A stretch of DNA of 64,000 nucleotides from Deltaproteobacteria bacterium (lineage in GTDB: Bacteria > Bdellovibrionota > FAC87 > UBA2466). The stretch covers positions 1 to 64,000 of the forward strand of contig JACPWY010000015.1 in the NCBI GenBank assembly GCA_016196825.1, in the 5' to 3' direction. Both the position numbers and the translations under genes were made by a program. Each line of letters begins with the position of its first letter. The stretch's first letter is position 1. The notes below the pieces were generated by a model. That model was not told the DNA's origin. It ran no database searches and saw nothing but the letters and a program-made list of their open reading frames with translations. Below, in pieces: positions 1 to 8,225 of this stretch.

Positions 1-111
1 GTCAATCCCTTCGACGCCCTAAACCGAATCTTCACTGAGATACCCACCGCCTCCACTGCCGATGACTACGATCGAATAGCCTCGTACCTACTCGCCCCCA
101 GCGCAACCTGA
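1..111 (+). pseudogene. 3' end of an unidentified CDS, cut by window start
   Basis: An open frame enters from the left edge and stops with TGA at 109-111, giving 36 residues that start VNPFDALNRIFTEIP. The NPFDAL...L..IP pattern recalls the C-terminal end of IS66-type transposases, but the fragment is too short to be sure. It may be the tail of an intact gene lying outside the window. No function is claimed. Confidence 0.35.
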
Positions 112-199
112 TTCGAGACGTAGTTTATGAAGCGCTCACTACGATGCTGCCGATCAACGAGATCGATCTTATCGCCTTGGTGATGCTCTCCAGATTCCA

Positions 200-1219
200 T
201 TGGGTGAACTGAGACAATTGAAATCAGCGATCGATGCGGATTTAGATACAGCTAAACATGGAATTGGATGGTGGCAAGGCTACTCGGCTCTCGGAGACAA
301 AAGACGAATCTTCATATCTGACTATCTTTTGGAAGTAGTTCGGAGCATTGAAGTGAATTTGATTGAGGCGCGACTTCACTTTCTAGAACTTCTCGAGTGG
401 GGAGATACACTGACAGTATTCCTAGCGAATTCCATCGTCCATGACCAGAAAACTGGCACTCTGAGAATGAAACATCCAGAGCACAAGACCCCGTTAGATG
501 AACTTCCAGGCGAGATGATCGGTTTGCATGAGGCAGGTGTTCTCCGCAGTTTGGGCTCTACCTTGGATTGTTTGGGAGGAGCTATTGTCGGTGTTATCGG
601 GTTACCGACTCCGATTGTCAGATCCGATTTAGGTGTTGTTCGAAAAAAGTATTCAAACTTGTCCGCCGAGCAGACTTCGTTTCTAACGTTTCTAGATGAT
701 ACTATAAGAAACGCCGGACCAGATGGATGGTTGGAGTGGACCAACGACTATAGAAACATGGTGGTCCATAGAGCACGGCGGCTCCGAATGACTTTAATGA
801 CTCCTTCTCAGCAGGGAGGACAAACACTAGCAGTTCCTATCGGGCTAATGGCGCGTGCTCCATCTAGAACAGATCTCGAAGACCTCGAAGATAGCTCCAT
901 AGAACCGGTGCTTACCGAGAGCAGCGGCGATACTATAGAGGGGCTATTTGCTTCTGCCACCACGGTTACGGAAGTTATTTCAAAGAAACTGGTCGACGTA
1001 TGGTTGTTGAGGCGAAAAAATCCTCAGCTAATTGAGCAGCCGCGAGCTCAGTGGGTATCGCTAAGTGCGCGCGGGAGTGGCGGGGCGTTTCGAGGGTTTC
1101 ATCCTGGGACGCACAAGTACAACCCAAGTAGTATCACAGGGAATCCGGCGTTAATCAGACGACTTTTGGTTGGGGCGCTTGATGACAAGAACCGGTCCAA
1201 ATGGAATTCATTCACGTGA
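200..1219 (+). CDS. Hypothetical protein with a HEPN-type RNxxxH motif
   Basis: A 339-residue protein of no recognised family. It starts at TTG (200); the frame is open back to about 131 but has no ATG, so the start is uncertain. Residues 185-190 read RNMVVH, which fits the R-[N/D/H]-x3-H signature of HEPN RNase domains, in a mainly helical context (DYRNMVVHRARR). HEPN domains are typical of toxins and anti-phage proteins, but one short motif is weak evidence. The protein has no signal peptide or membrane segment. It lies at the left of the accessory region, convergent with the GIY-YIG gene, whose stop is 16 bp away. Base composition is more AT-rich than in the chromosomal genes further right. 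Confidence 0.65.
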   Translation: MGELRQLKSAIDADLDTAKHGIGWWQGYSALGDKRRIFISDYLLEVVRSIEVNLIEARLHFLELLEWGDTLTVFLANSIVHDQKTGTLRMKHPEHKTPLDELPGEMIGLHEAGVLRSLGSTLDCLGGAIVGVIGLPTPIVRSDLGVVRKKYSNLSAEQTSFLTFLDDTIRNAGPDGWLEWTNDYRNMVVHRARRLRMTLMTPSQQGGQTLAVPIGLMARAPSRTDLEDLEDSSIEPVLTESSGDTIEGLFASATTVTEVISKKLVDVWLLRRKNPQLIEQPRAQWVSLSARGSGGAFRGFHPGTHKYNPSSITGNPALIRRLLVGALDDKNRSKWNSFT

Positions 1220-1234
1220 CAACTCGGCGAGAGA

Positions 1235-1912
1235 CTAAGGACTTTTCTTGTTCATTGAAAGAATCACAGACTCCTTTTTCCCAGAGCCCGTTATCCATTC
1301 CCTAAATCTCTCGAGGTCTTGTCTTAGTATTGATACATATGGGGCGGAAATCTCGAGGATACGTGCTGCTTCCTTCACACCGACTTCGTTTACCCACGCA
1401 GAAAGTTTTTTATCGGTAAGCCGCTTATCTTTGAGCGAGGTCTTCTTTGATACGTTGGAATAGTCGGGTTTGAGGACCGCTTCGGGTTCTTCCTTAGCCT
1501 GTGCCAACCAATACTTTCCGAAATCTTCTCTTAATGACCCTTTTATCTTTCCCTGATTCACGTTTCCGGGAGGACTTGCGATGGCAATGATCAGGGATTC
1601 CAGCTCATGTATATCTGATTTCGAATCGAGCACATAGAAAGCCATGGAACTCCACTTCCCAGAATGCTTGTCGGAGTCTTTGTGAGTGTCCAATCGAGAG
1701 ACTATGTCAGTAGCTCTCCCAACGTAGTACAAGTTTCCCTTTTCATCGTATAGCGCGTACAGCCCCTGACGCTCATACTTGTCGATGAACGTTCGTAACC
1801 GGTCGCGATGTATTCCTTCCAAAAGCGAGCTTCTCACTTTAGGTAGATGATATTTGATTACGTGGTTCTTGGATTTGGACCGAGAACCTTTTGGGCGACC
1901 TCTTTTTGCCAT
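1235..1912 (-). CDS. GIY-YIG nuclease family protein
   Basis: A 225-residue protein. The N-terminus is basic (MAKRGRPKGSRSKSK). A GIY-YIG domain covers about residues 47-125: G50-L-Y, Y62-Y-V-G, a basic residue at R73 (likely the catalytic Arg), HELES at 102-106 with a candidate catalytic Glu, and N117. Residues about 157-200 (KLSAWVNEVGVKEAARILEIS) look like a helix-turn-helix, so this is a nuclease domain plus a DNA-binding tail. GIY-YIG proteins cut DNA in homing, restriction and repair; the specific job here is unknown. It stands 64 bp downstream of the HTH gene on the same strand and may be co-transcribed with it. Confidence 0.8.
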   Translation of the reverse strand: MAKRGRPKGSRSKSKNHVIKYHLPKVRSSLLEGIHRDRLRTFIDKYERQGLYALYDEKGNLYYVGRATDIVSRLDTHKDSDKHSGKWSSMAFYVLDSKSDIHELESLIIAIASPPGNVNQGKIKGSLREDFGKYWLAQAKEEPEAVLKPDYSNVSKKTSLKDKRLTDKKLSAWVNEVGVKEAARILEISAPYVSILRQDLERFREWITGSGKKESVILSMNKKSP

Positions 1913-1976
1913 TTCAGATCTCTTCGGCTGATTCTGCTCGAAAGTTTAGAGGGCTTGGTCAGTTGACGCGCCCCAA

Positions 1977-2180
1977 CTACTTCGTTCCGCCCCTTCTAAG
2001 CCATTCCTCAATCTGATCTGGAGAAAACCGCACCGACTTGCCAATTTTAGAGAATGGAATCTTGTCTTGCGAGGTCAAACGATACACATTGCGAACAGAG
2101 ATCTTTAACTCCCGGGCCAGATCCTCGATAGTCCACACAAAACCAACCGGCCTTTTCCATTGTTTTTCATTTTCCGACAC
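1977..2180 (-). CDS. Excisionase-family helix-turn-helix protein
   Basis: A 67-residue protein of the MerR-like HTH_17/excisionase type. The core WTIEDLARELKISVRNVY is followed by the wing segment IPFSKIGKSVRFSPDQIEEWL, which is diagnostic of the family. Such proteins bind DNA near attachment sites and direct excision, or act as small regulators. The gene lies 205 bp from a tRNA-3'-end-like repeat, and three GGGAAC direct repeats lie just upstream, which fits a recombination directionality factor. A degraded relative is present at 16205-16372. Confidence 0.8.
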   Translation of the reverse strand: MSENEKQWKRPVGFVWTIEDLARELKISVRNVYRLTSQDKIPFSKIGKSVRFSPDQIEEWLRRGGTK

Positions 2181-2240
2181 AGTTACCTCCTTGTTTTAAC
2201 AACTTGGTATGGTCGGTGGAGAATTCCCGCTCTAACCCAA

Positions 2241-2270
2241 GGGAACCTCCCTCAGGGAACGTCAGGGAAC
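2241..2270. repeat. Three GGGAAC direct repeats near an att-like site
   Basis: GGGAAC occurs at 2241, 2255 and 2265, the last two as CAGGGAAC. The array lies between the excisionase-like gene and the tRNA-3'-like repeat at 2385. Excisionases bind short direct repeats beside att sites, so these are candidate Xis sites. That role is inferred only from position. Confidence 0.35.
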
Positions 2271-2384
2271 AGTACATGCGTAGTCCTGACCAATGCTGTC
2301 TCTTCCTGACAAAAAGAATACCGGAGTAACTCGTTGTTTCTTTGGTTTTGTGATTGTTAATCAACTACTTGAGAAAAGCGCGGC

Positions 2385-2407
2385 TTGAACTCCCGTCCGC
2401 CCCGCCA
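2385..2407 (+). repeat. tRNA-3'-end-like repeat (att-like site a)
   Basis: The sequence TTGAACT followed by CCCGTCCGCCCCGCCA resembles the T-loop, T-stem 3' strand, acceptor strand, discriminator and CCA of a tRNA. The preceding bases do not pair as a T-stem, so this is not a whole tRNA. The 16-base block is identical at 12981-12996 and close to identical at 13546-13568. The stretch 2380-2600 has no recognisable gene. The repeat fits a crossover product left by integration into a tRNA or tmRNA 3' end. Confidence 0.45.
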
Positions 2408-2457
2408 TTTTAATTTTAAATTTTTGAAATGATGAGTGAATTGAGATTGCGACTCTT

Positions 2458-2481
2458 GCCAGTGGGTCTCAGTGGGTTAGG
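2458..2481 (+). repeat. Element-end repeat, left copy
   Basis: GCCAGTGGGT is followed by CTCAGTGGGTTAGG. An almost identical 25-bp sequence ends the 311-aa gene at 12841-12865. Each copy contains AGTGGGT twice and lies 50-120 bp from the matching tRNA-3'-like repeat. This suggests related ends of one integrated element or arm-type binding sites. Confidence 0.4.
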
Positions 2482-2600
2482 TGGACACCTTTCCCACTTT
2501 TTTTTCGTTTTCGTGTTCGTCCCAGAGTTTATCGTTGAACTCCCTGAGAGCGTTGGACTGCCTCTTGGCGTACCCGGATCGGTGGAATCAGCGCAGCAAA

Positions 2601-2632
2601 CCCACTCAAAGTTTTTGAGTGGGATTTTTTTT
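2601..2632 (+). terminator. Rho-independent terminator
   Basis: A perfect 10-bp stem pairs CCCACTCAAA (2601-2610) with TTTGAGTGGG (2614-2623) across a 3-nt loop, followed by eight T residues at 2625-2632. No convincing gene lies upstream on this strand between 2408 and 2600. It may terminate a small RNA or belong to a lost gene. From 2640 to 2780 nothing else was recognised. Confidence 0.75.
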
Positions 2633-2782
2633 GCCCGGCGGTCTTAATGGCGCCGGCATTTGAGAGGGATCACCACCTTTTGAGCAGTGGAATTACCGAG
2701 AGCGTGCTGCTCGTCAGGGCTAACGGGGTGTTTTAGGCGGACCACCGCCCTACGGAGCGTAGTTAAGTGGTTAGCTTTGGTC

Positions 2783-2810
2783 GCGGATTCAAATCTCGAC
2801 TCCCCATCCA
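2783..2810 (+). other. tRNA 3'-end-like remnant
   Basis: TTCAAAT (2788-2794) is followed by CTCGA, CTCCCCA, T and CCA, matching T-loop, T-stem 3' strand, acceptor 3' strand, discriminator and CCA. The left T-stem bases do not pair and no anticodon arm is visible, so it is not an intact tRNA. It ends next to the IS1380-type transposase region. It looks like another att-type scar, with a different acceptor sequence from the CCCGTCCGCC repeats. Confidence 0.35.
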
Positions 2811-2855
2811 AACTTCGTTGAATGGTTTGTCAAAGATCTGCCGGCACGACGAGCG

Positions 2856-4232
2856 CTATCCTGTGGCCCAGGCCGGAGCAGGATGAAGGGGTAACTGCCA
2901 ACCTTCTCTGAGGCGGTTCACCTCCTTGAAGAAACGTTCCGGGATTTTGATGCAAAGACTTCTTGCGTGTTCGACCACTTTCCCAGGGACGTAGATAAAT
3001 CGTCGGCGAAGTTTTTTCGAAAAGTGCGGCTTCTCTGGTTTTTCGATAATCGCGCACCAGCGAAGAATGTTGTGCGCCACCATGGCGAGGAGCCCATAAG
3101 CGTGACTGGCACCTAGTTTAAGACACGGGAAGTGTTTTAAGTCGTAGGCGTACTTCTCTTCTCGTATGAAGTTCTCGGCATTGCCTCGGCGATTGTGGTG
3201 TTCGATAACCTGTTGCAAAGTCATCGACTGCATCGGCATCCCGGCCACGACCCCATAGTGGTCCCAAAAACCCCCGAAGACTTCCCCCTGCGGAGCCTCT
3301 TTCCAAGTACGTTTGACGACGATTAAAAAGCGAATATTTTCCGCCCATCCCGGCGTCCATAGCATGGATCCTAGTTCAACTTTCGGAACCACTCGGCCTT
3401 TGCTTTTCGCTTTTTCAATATCCTCTTCCGAGTATTTCCAAGGCGACCAGCTCGTTATCGCAGAAATTCCACTCTGCCAGCCGGTCGTTGCCTCATTGGC
3501 CGTCAGCGTGAAGTGAATCCTATTTTCGAGGCAGGTGCGAATGACCTCTTGGTTGCAATAAGCGGCATCCGCACTCAAATACTTTTCATCCTCTTTTCCC
3601 CACGGCGAAAAGGCCCTCTCAATCAGTTCCCTAGCTCCCACTCCACTCTTGGTACTTCCCGATCGAAGCTGCATCCCGTAGTTCAGGCCCAGTTCATCGA
3701 AGATAACTTGAGAGTCCAAACACCACTCTTCTTTATAGTTCCACGCTAATCCCTCCATCTTCTCCCCACTCTGTACATGGGACGTCGAATCGATACTCAA
3801 ATGAGGAGTAGGACTAGGTTTGTGCTCTAAAGGCAGAACGGACTCCATCTGTCGTCGTATCCGGTACGACATCTGTGCCAAATAACCATTAAGCTTTGAA
3901 AGGTGCCCCTCTTCAAAATCTCTTAAAAAATCCCCCATCGTACGGGGCGCTACCGTTTCCCCTCGCATGATGGCTTCAAGTGCGGGATCGTCTTGAAACT
4001 CTTCCAAGTCGTCCAAAGTATCGTGCCCGTACAAAAACGAGGAAATCTGTATCAACCCTAATCGATAACTACCGTGACTCCGGGGACTACTTCGCTTCGG
4101 TAAGCACTCCCTGAAATCCTTCGACAACGATGATAAATCAAAAACCTCCACCATCGTCCCGAGTCCCACCGAATCGGTAAGCTTCTCCTTCGTCGGTATC
4201 AGCTTAATGTGTCTTGGCTTCCAGCCACCCAT
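2856..4232 (-). CDS. IS1380-family transposase
   Basis: A 458-residue DDE transposase. The likely acidic triad is Asp in LSIDSTSH, Asp in LSADAAYC and Glu in HNRRGNAENFIREEKY; this last block is characteristic of IS1380. The chosen ATG at 4232 has a good Shine-Dalgarno sequence (GGGGAG, about 6 nt upstream), although the frame stays open to 4337. The length is normal for the family and there is no frameshift, so the enzyme may be active. I could not identify terminal inverted repeats with confidence. The element lies directly upstream of a tyrosine recombinase lacking its N-terminus and may have truncated it. Confidence 0.9.
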   Translation of the reverse strand: MGGWKPRHIKLIPTKEKLTDSVGLGTMVEVFDLSSLSKDFRECLPKRSSPRSHGSYRLGLIQISSFLYGHDTLDDLEEFQDDPALEAIMRGETVAPRTMGDFLRDFEEGHLSKLNGYLAQMSYRIRRQMESVLPLEHKPSPTPHLSIDSTSHVQSGEKMEGLAWNYKEEWCLDSQVIFDELGLNYGMQLRSGSTKSGVGARELIERAFSPWGKEDEKYLSADAAYCNQEVIRTCLENRIHFTLTANEATTGWQSGISAITSWSPWKYSEEDIEKAKSKGRVVPKVELGSMLWTPGWAENIRFLIVVKRTWKEAPQGEVFGGFWDHYGVVAGMPMQSMTLQQVIEHHNRRGNAENFIREEKYAYDLKHFPCLKLGASHAYGLLAMVAHNILRWCAIIEKPEKPHFSKKLRRRFIYVPGKVVEHARSLCIKIPERFFKEVNRLREGWQLPLHPAPAWATG

Positions 4233-4445
4233 AGAAAACTCCCCTCGCCTTTTCCCTTCTATGATCCCCAATATTTCGTTTGAAAAGAAAAATAAATCGA
4301 CGCGGCGGATCGAATAGAAGGGAATGACTTCACCCAACGGGTGATACGCTCGTTAGCCTCGGATTGTAGCTAGCTCCCTGTTCTAATCCGCAGATGCGGG
4401 GATATTCCGAAGCCGAGATGGCAGGCCCTTGGGTTCAATTCATTC

Positions 4446-5429
4446 ATGACGCTCGAAGAAGCAAGGTCTCGTGCAAAGCAACTCAACGCTCAGCATCACC
4501 TCAAGCAACAAGAAGAACAGCTCAGGAAAATCGAGCAGGACCAAGACGACACCCAAAGACGCTATGACGCCGTCCTGCCGAGCGAGTTCGCAGCCGAGTT
4601 TGAAATCCGCTTCGTCCGGAAACGCGACAGTCAAACGGAACAAGGATTGAGGAAAAATACGCGTGCCTATGTGACATGGAGAGCGGCGCAAAGACTGATT
4701 GTCGCAATCAACACCGATCCGTCCGAGTGGTTTTACCATACGGACCGAGTCTACGATTATTTCTGGCAGCAAAAGATGAGTCTCAGGTATCTCCAGGGGG
4801 TCTTGAGAATGGCGAACCTTTGGGGATTTTTTTTCTGCCGCAAACTCGCGCGCCCCTTTCTTCCCATTCCTGTTCCTAGAGGATACGAGCGGCAAAGGCT
4901 CATTGATGCGAACTATGAAAAAAGGGGAGTGGCCCGGGCCTCCCGTCCCCTCTCGCCAGCGGATCTGCAGGGGGGTGAGTTGAAGTTGAACCGCAAGAAC
5001 TTCAATTGGCTCTTTCTGTCCGTCTGGTTCGGTCTACGTCCGAAAGAGGTGGACTCCCTCCATGCGAAGGAGTTATGGCGGGTCGAGACGCTGCCGTCGG
5101 GGAGAAAAATCCTCTGGGTATTTCAAACGAAGATAATTGCACTTCCCCCGGAAGATCGGTGGAAGCCTATTCCCATCCTCTACGATGAGCAGCACTTTGC
5201 TCTGCAGATTGCCGAATCGGGCCATTTCCGAAGGCCGCTCCGGAAAACATTGAGAAAACATTTCGGATGCGGTGTGACTCTGTATGCAGGCAGAAAGGGC
5301 TTCACCGATCTCATGCTGTCCAAGAATCAGTCGTTGGAAAACATCAGCGTTTGGATGGGTCACTCAAGCCTGCAACGCACCTGGAGAAGCTACAAGCAAA
5401 GACGGAAGTTCCATCTGGCCGGATATTGA
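4446..5429 (+). pseudogene. Tyrosine recombinase/phage integrase, N-terminally truncated
   Basis: 327 residues. The first residues (MTLEEARSRAKQLN) match a segment that in integrases follows an N-terminal arm-binding region, so that region is missing. Residues about 190-327 form the catalytic domain: FGLRPKEVDSL with the first Arg, then LYAGRKGFTDLML, where Tyr occupies the usual His of HxxR, then MGHSSLQRT and the probable nucleophile in RSYKQRR near the C-terminus. The protein would integrate or excise an element, but the truncation next to the IS1380-type transposase and the His-to-Tyr change make full activity doubtful. It is a relic of an integrated element. Confidence 0.7.
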
Positions 5430-5433
5430 TAGA

Positions 5434-5456
5434 TATGTACTACTACATACTAGTAT
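5434..5456 (+). promoter_or_regulatory. Candidate BrnTA operator
   Basis: The dyad TATGTA-CTAC-TACATA (5434-5449) is followed by the palindrome ATACTAGTAT (5447-5456), which overlaps the first ATG of the toxin frame. BrnA-type antitoxins usually repress their own operon, so these AT-rich dyads are plausible binding sites. No clear -35/-10 pair was assigned. Confidence 0.4.
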
Positions 5457-5688
5457 GGTTATAGTGACGTGTGGACTTCGAGTTGAGACGTTCTCTGATC
5501 CCAAAGGCTTGTTATTGCGCGATGAGAAGCATTCGAGACAGGAACAGAGGCTCTATTGGATTGGGAAATCGCGCTCGGGGCGCATATTAACCACGTGCTT
5601 TACGAGACAAGAAAATACGACCCGTATCTTCGGATGCGGAAATTGGAGAAAGTTCAGGAGGCTCTATGAGACAGCCAAAGTTAAGTGA
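5455..5688 (+). CDS. brnT: BrnT-type toxin, possibly N-terminally shortened
   Basis: 77 residues from ATG 5455. FSDPKGLLLRDEKHSRQEQRLYWIG and RTR-like IFGCGNWRKFRRLYE match the central and C-terminal parts of BrnT RNase toxins. The usual N-terminal strand and helix (EWD..K...N..KHGVSFEEA) cannot be seen; only about 12 unrelated residues precede FSDP. The toxin may therefore be inactive, or the start may be mis-set. The frame overlaps the antitoxin by 23 nt, the normal toxin-first order of this family. BrnT is a ribonuclease that slows translation and is neutralised by BrnA. The family assignment is fairly firm; activity is doubtful. Confidence 0.6.
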   Translation: MVIVTCGLRVETFSDPKGLLLRDEKHSRQEQRLYWIGKSRSGRILTTCFTRQENTTRIFGCGNWRKFRRLYETAKVK

Positions 5689-5944
5689 CCTGACGGTTGA
5701 TGTGAAGGGGACTCGAATGATGCGTAGAGCCGCTGCGAAATCGAGAAAGGTGAAGATCACCATCAACATCGATGGGGACAGCCTCTCACGACTGAAGTCC
5801 CACTCTGACAAGACAGGCGTTCCCTACCAGCGGCTGCTCAATCAGATCCTCAAGGAAGCTCTTAAAGGCGAAGATGCAATGGAATCACGTCTTGAGAAGG
5901 TGGAGAGGGAGCTAGAGAGATTGAAGAAAAGAGTGGCCGCATGA
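5666..5944 (+). CDS. brnA: BrnA/CopG-type antitoxin
   Basis: 92 residues with Shine-Dalgarno AGGAGG five bases before the ATG. The core KVKITINIDGDSLSRLKSHS followed by TGVPYQRLLNQILKEAL is the ribbon-helix-helix DNA-binding region typical of BrnA. The C-terminal end (MESRLEKVERELERLKKRV) is a short coiled coil. The protein should neutralise BrnT and repress the operon. Unlike its partner it looks intact. Confidence 0.75.
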   Translation: MRQPKLSDLTVDVKGTRMMRRAAAKSRKVKITINIDGDSLSRLKSHSDKTGVPYQRLLNQILKEALKGEDAMESRLEKVERELERLKKRVAA

Positions 5945-6051
5945 TTGGCGAACCCTAATGGTTGAGCTAGTCAAATGGCTTTATGAGGTTTCACGGGCGT
6001 GAGGTGCAGTGACGCACATTTCAGATTAGGTGAATTAACGGAGAGCATCCC

Positions 6052-7173
6052 ATGAGCAAGAAACCACCGGAATCCACGGATTCCCAACCTGGCGGCGAAA
6101 TCGTTCTGTTTCAGAGTGACGATGGCCACGCCAAGATCCAGGTGCGCATCGAGGGGCAAACTGTTTGGCTCCCTCAGCGCCTCATTGCCGAGCTGTACCA
6201 GGTGTCGGTGCCGACTGTGAACGAGCATTTGGCCAATATCTATGAGGAGGAGGAACTTGGCCCGGAGGCAACTATTAGGAAATTCCGAATAGTTCAAACC
6301 GAGGGATCTCGGCAGGTTGAACGGCTTGTGGATCACTATAGCCTCGATGCGATCCTGTCTGTTGGCTATCGTGTTCGCTCGCCGCGTGGTACACAATTTC
6401 GCCAGTGGGCCACGGCTCAACTTCGGGAACTGCTCGTCAAAGGCTTTGTTCTTGACGACGATAGGCTAAAAGAAGGCCGCTCCTTGGGGGAGGATTATTT
6501 TGATGAATTACTCGCTCGGATTCGCGACATCCGCGCGTCCGAACGCCGCTTTTACCAGAAAATCACCGATATCTACGCCACGAGCATCGACTACGATCCG
6601 AATGTCCAAATCACGCAGGATTTCTACGCCACCGTTCAGAACAAGCTCCATTGGGCGATTCATGGGCATACAGCCGCTGAGATCATCCGAGAACGCGCCG
6701 ATGCCAATAAGCCGAACATGGGGCTGACCACCTGGAGACACGCCCCGATGGGGGCAATCCGCAAAACGGACGTTTCTATAGCCAAGAACTATCTCGTGGA
6801 AGAGGAGCTTTCAGCCCTGAATCGAATTGTTTCGATGTACCTCGACTACGCCGAACTACAAGCCCAGAATCGCAAACCGATGCACATGGCGGATTGGGTT
6901 AAGAAGCTGGATGGCTTCCTGGAATTTAACGAGCAGAATATCCTTACCCACGCGGGCAAGGTATCGCACAAGCTGGCCCAGGACCATGCCGAGCGGGAGT
7001 TTGAAAAGTACGGTGTCGAACGACGGCGAATTGAGGCGACAGAGCCTGTGAGTGATTTCGACAAAGTGGTGGATAAACTAAAGCTACTGAAGGAAAAGCC
7101 AAGGTTGCCGGCACCCAGGAAAAAGGGCGCGGCAAAGAAGAGGAAGGAAAAAGGATCGAGGCCAAAGAAGTGA
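6052..7173 (+). CDS. RhuM family protein
   Basis: 373 residues, start supported by GGAGAG upstream. The N-terminal block (GEIVLFQSDD, VWLPQRLIAELYQVSVPTVNEHL, RQVERLVDHYSLDAILSVGYRVRS) defines the virulence RhuM family, known first from a Salmonella pathogenicity island and now common in defence and mobile regions. The biochemical role is not established. The C-terminus is very basic (KKGAAKKRKEKGSRPKK), suggesting nucleic acid contact. The stop overlaps the next start by four bases (ATGA), so RhuM is translationally coupled to the SNF2/SWIM operon and is probably part of the same functional unit. Confidence 0.85.
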   Translation: MSKKPPESTDSQPGGEIVLFQSDDGHAKIQVRIEGQTVWLPQRLIAELYQVSVPTVNEHLANIYEEEELGPEATIRKFRIVQTEGSRQVERLVDHYSLDAILSVGYRVRSPRGTQFRQWATAQLRELLVKGFVLDDDRLKEGRSLGEDYFDELLARIRDIRASERRFYQKITDIYATSIDYDPNVQITQDFYATVQNKLHWAIHGHTAAEIIRERADANKPNMGLTTWRHAPMGAIRKTDVSIAKNYLVEEELSALNRIVSMYLDYAELQAQNRKPMHMADWVKKLDGFLEFNEQNILTHAGKVSHKLAQDHAEREFEKYGVERRRIEATEPVSDFDKVVDKLKLLKEKPRLPAPRKKGAAKKRKEKGSRPKK

Positions 7174-8225
7174 TGAAACTTCCGCACCCCGAAATTCCCG
7201 TCCTGAAGAGTTATCCCAAGGGAAATGACGTGGCGGCGGTGTATCCGGACGGGATTTTGACTCTGACCTACTGGGATCTGTGGTGCCTGCTTACCGCGAA
7301 ACAGCGGTTCGGGGCTGAGCTTTCCTCTCTTCGCAAGGCGCTCATCGACAAGCGGCGAAATGAACGTTTTTTTGGCGAGTCACAAAAGGAAACAGTCGAG
7401 GACCTAATCGCGTTATTATATGACCTTCAGGAACGTGTCAGGGAAATTGCGTCCGTCGATGAAATCTTAGCCGGTATTCCAGAGAAGCTAGTCAAAAAGG
7501 AATCGCAGAAAGCGATTCGCAATATCATAGAGGCTGAGGGCTATTATCCGCCCTCCGAGCCGATGTTGCGATCTCCCCGACGGGTTCTTTTTGCTGAGGC
7601 CATGCGCGGAATGTGGCCGAGCTTGCCCGTCGAGCCCACTCCAATCGCTCGTTTACTACATCCCCTTTTCACTCCCAAGAAGGACCCCGGCTACTTTCCA
7701 AAAGGGGCGACCTTCGCGCTGAGCCGCCGGGTCGAAAAGGCAGTGGCCAAAGAGCTTTCCAAAGCCGATGAGCTGACCGTGATAAATCGAAGGGGCTACC
7801 GTTACGCGGTGTATCGTGCCGTGCTGACCCTCTTTCATGAGGAGCACCACTGGGATGATTCCTACGGAACGATGGGTAATCTGGGCCAGACTTGGGTAAA
7901 GGAGATTCTGGTTTCCACGGCGGATGACATCGGCGTCGAGTCCAAGGTTTTCCTCAAAGATTTATTGATGTTTTTTTGCTGGGAAAACTATGGCCTTTCG
8001 GACTCAAAGCAGCTGATCGAATTTCTCCAGCGTTTGGAAAAGACCGATTTGTCTCTCGCTGTCGCCATACTGACCGATATAAAAGATCGGGCCGAGCAGG
8101 GGTTCCAGGAATACTTCGCGGAAAATGCCGGAAAATTTCTGGAAAAATTTAGCACGTCACGACCCGTTTCCGGTCTGAGACTCGTTCCCTCTCCAAGCGC
8201 ATCCGATTCCTGGAATGGAGTTTAG
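7170..8225 (+). CDS. Unknown 351-aa protein of the RhuM-SNF2-SWIM operon
   Basis: 351 residues, no recognised domain. It overlaps the RhuM stop by four bases, and its own stop (TAG, 8223-8225) directly abuts the GTG start of the SNF2 gene, so all three are coupled. The sequence is soluble and mixed helical, with no signal peptide or membrane segment. Residues about 195-240 contain an aromatic/His-rich stretch (RRGYRYAVYRAVLTLFHEEHHW). A role as a partner or adaptor of the helicase is inferred from gene coupling only. Confidence 0.8.
   Translation: MMKLPHPEIPVLKSYPKGNDVAAVYPDGILTLTYWDLWCLLTAKQRFGAELSSLRKALIDKRRNERFFGESQKETVEDLIALLYDLQERVREIASVDEILAGIPEKLVKKESQKAIRNIIEAEGYYPPSEPMLRSPRRVLFAEAMRGMWPSLPVEPTPIARLLHPLFTPKKDPGYFPKGATFALSRRVEKAVAKELSKADELTVINRRGYRYAVYRAVLTLFHEEHHWDDSYGTMGNLGQTWVKEILVSTADDIGVESKVFLKDLLMFFCWENYGLSDSKQLIEFLQRLEKTDLSLAVAILTDIKDRAEQGFQEYFAENAGKFLEKFSTSRPVSGLRLVPSPSASDSWNGV

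Noticed and set aside
2429..2647. Small plus-strand protein of 72 residues
   Set aside because: It runs through a perfect rho-independent terminator and has no RBS or recognisable domain.
2740..2810. Intact tRNA gene
   Set aside because: Only the T-loop, acceptor 3' strand and CCA can be aligned. There is no anticodon arm and no matching 5' acceptor strand.
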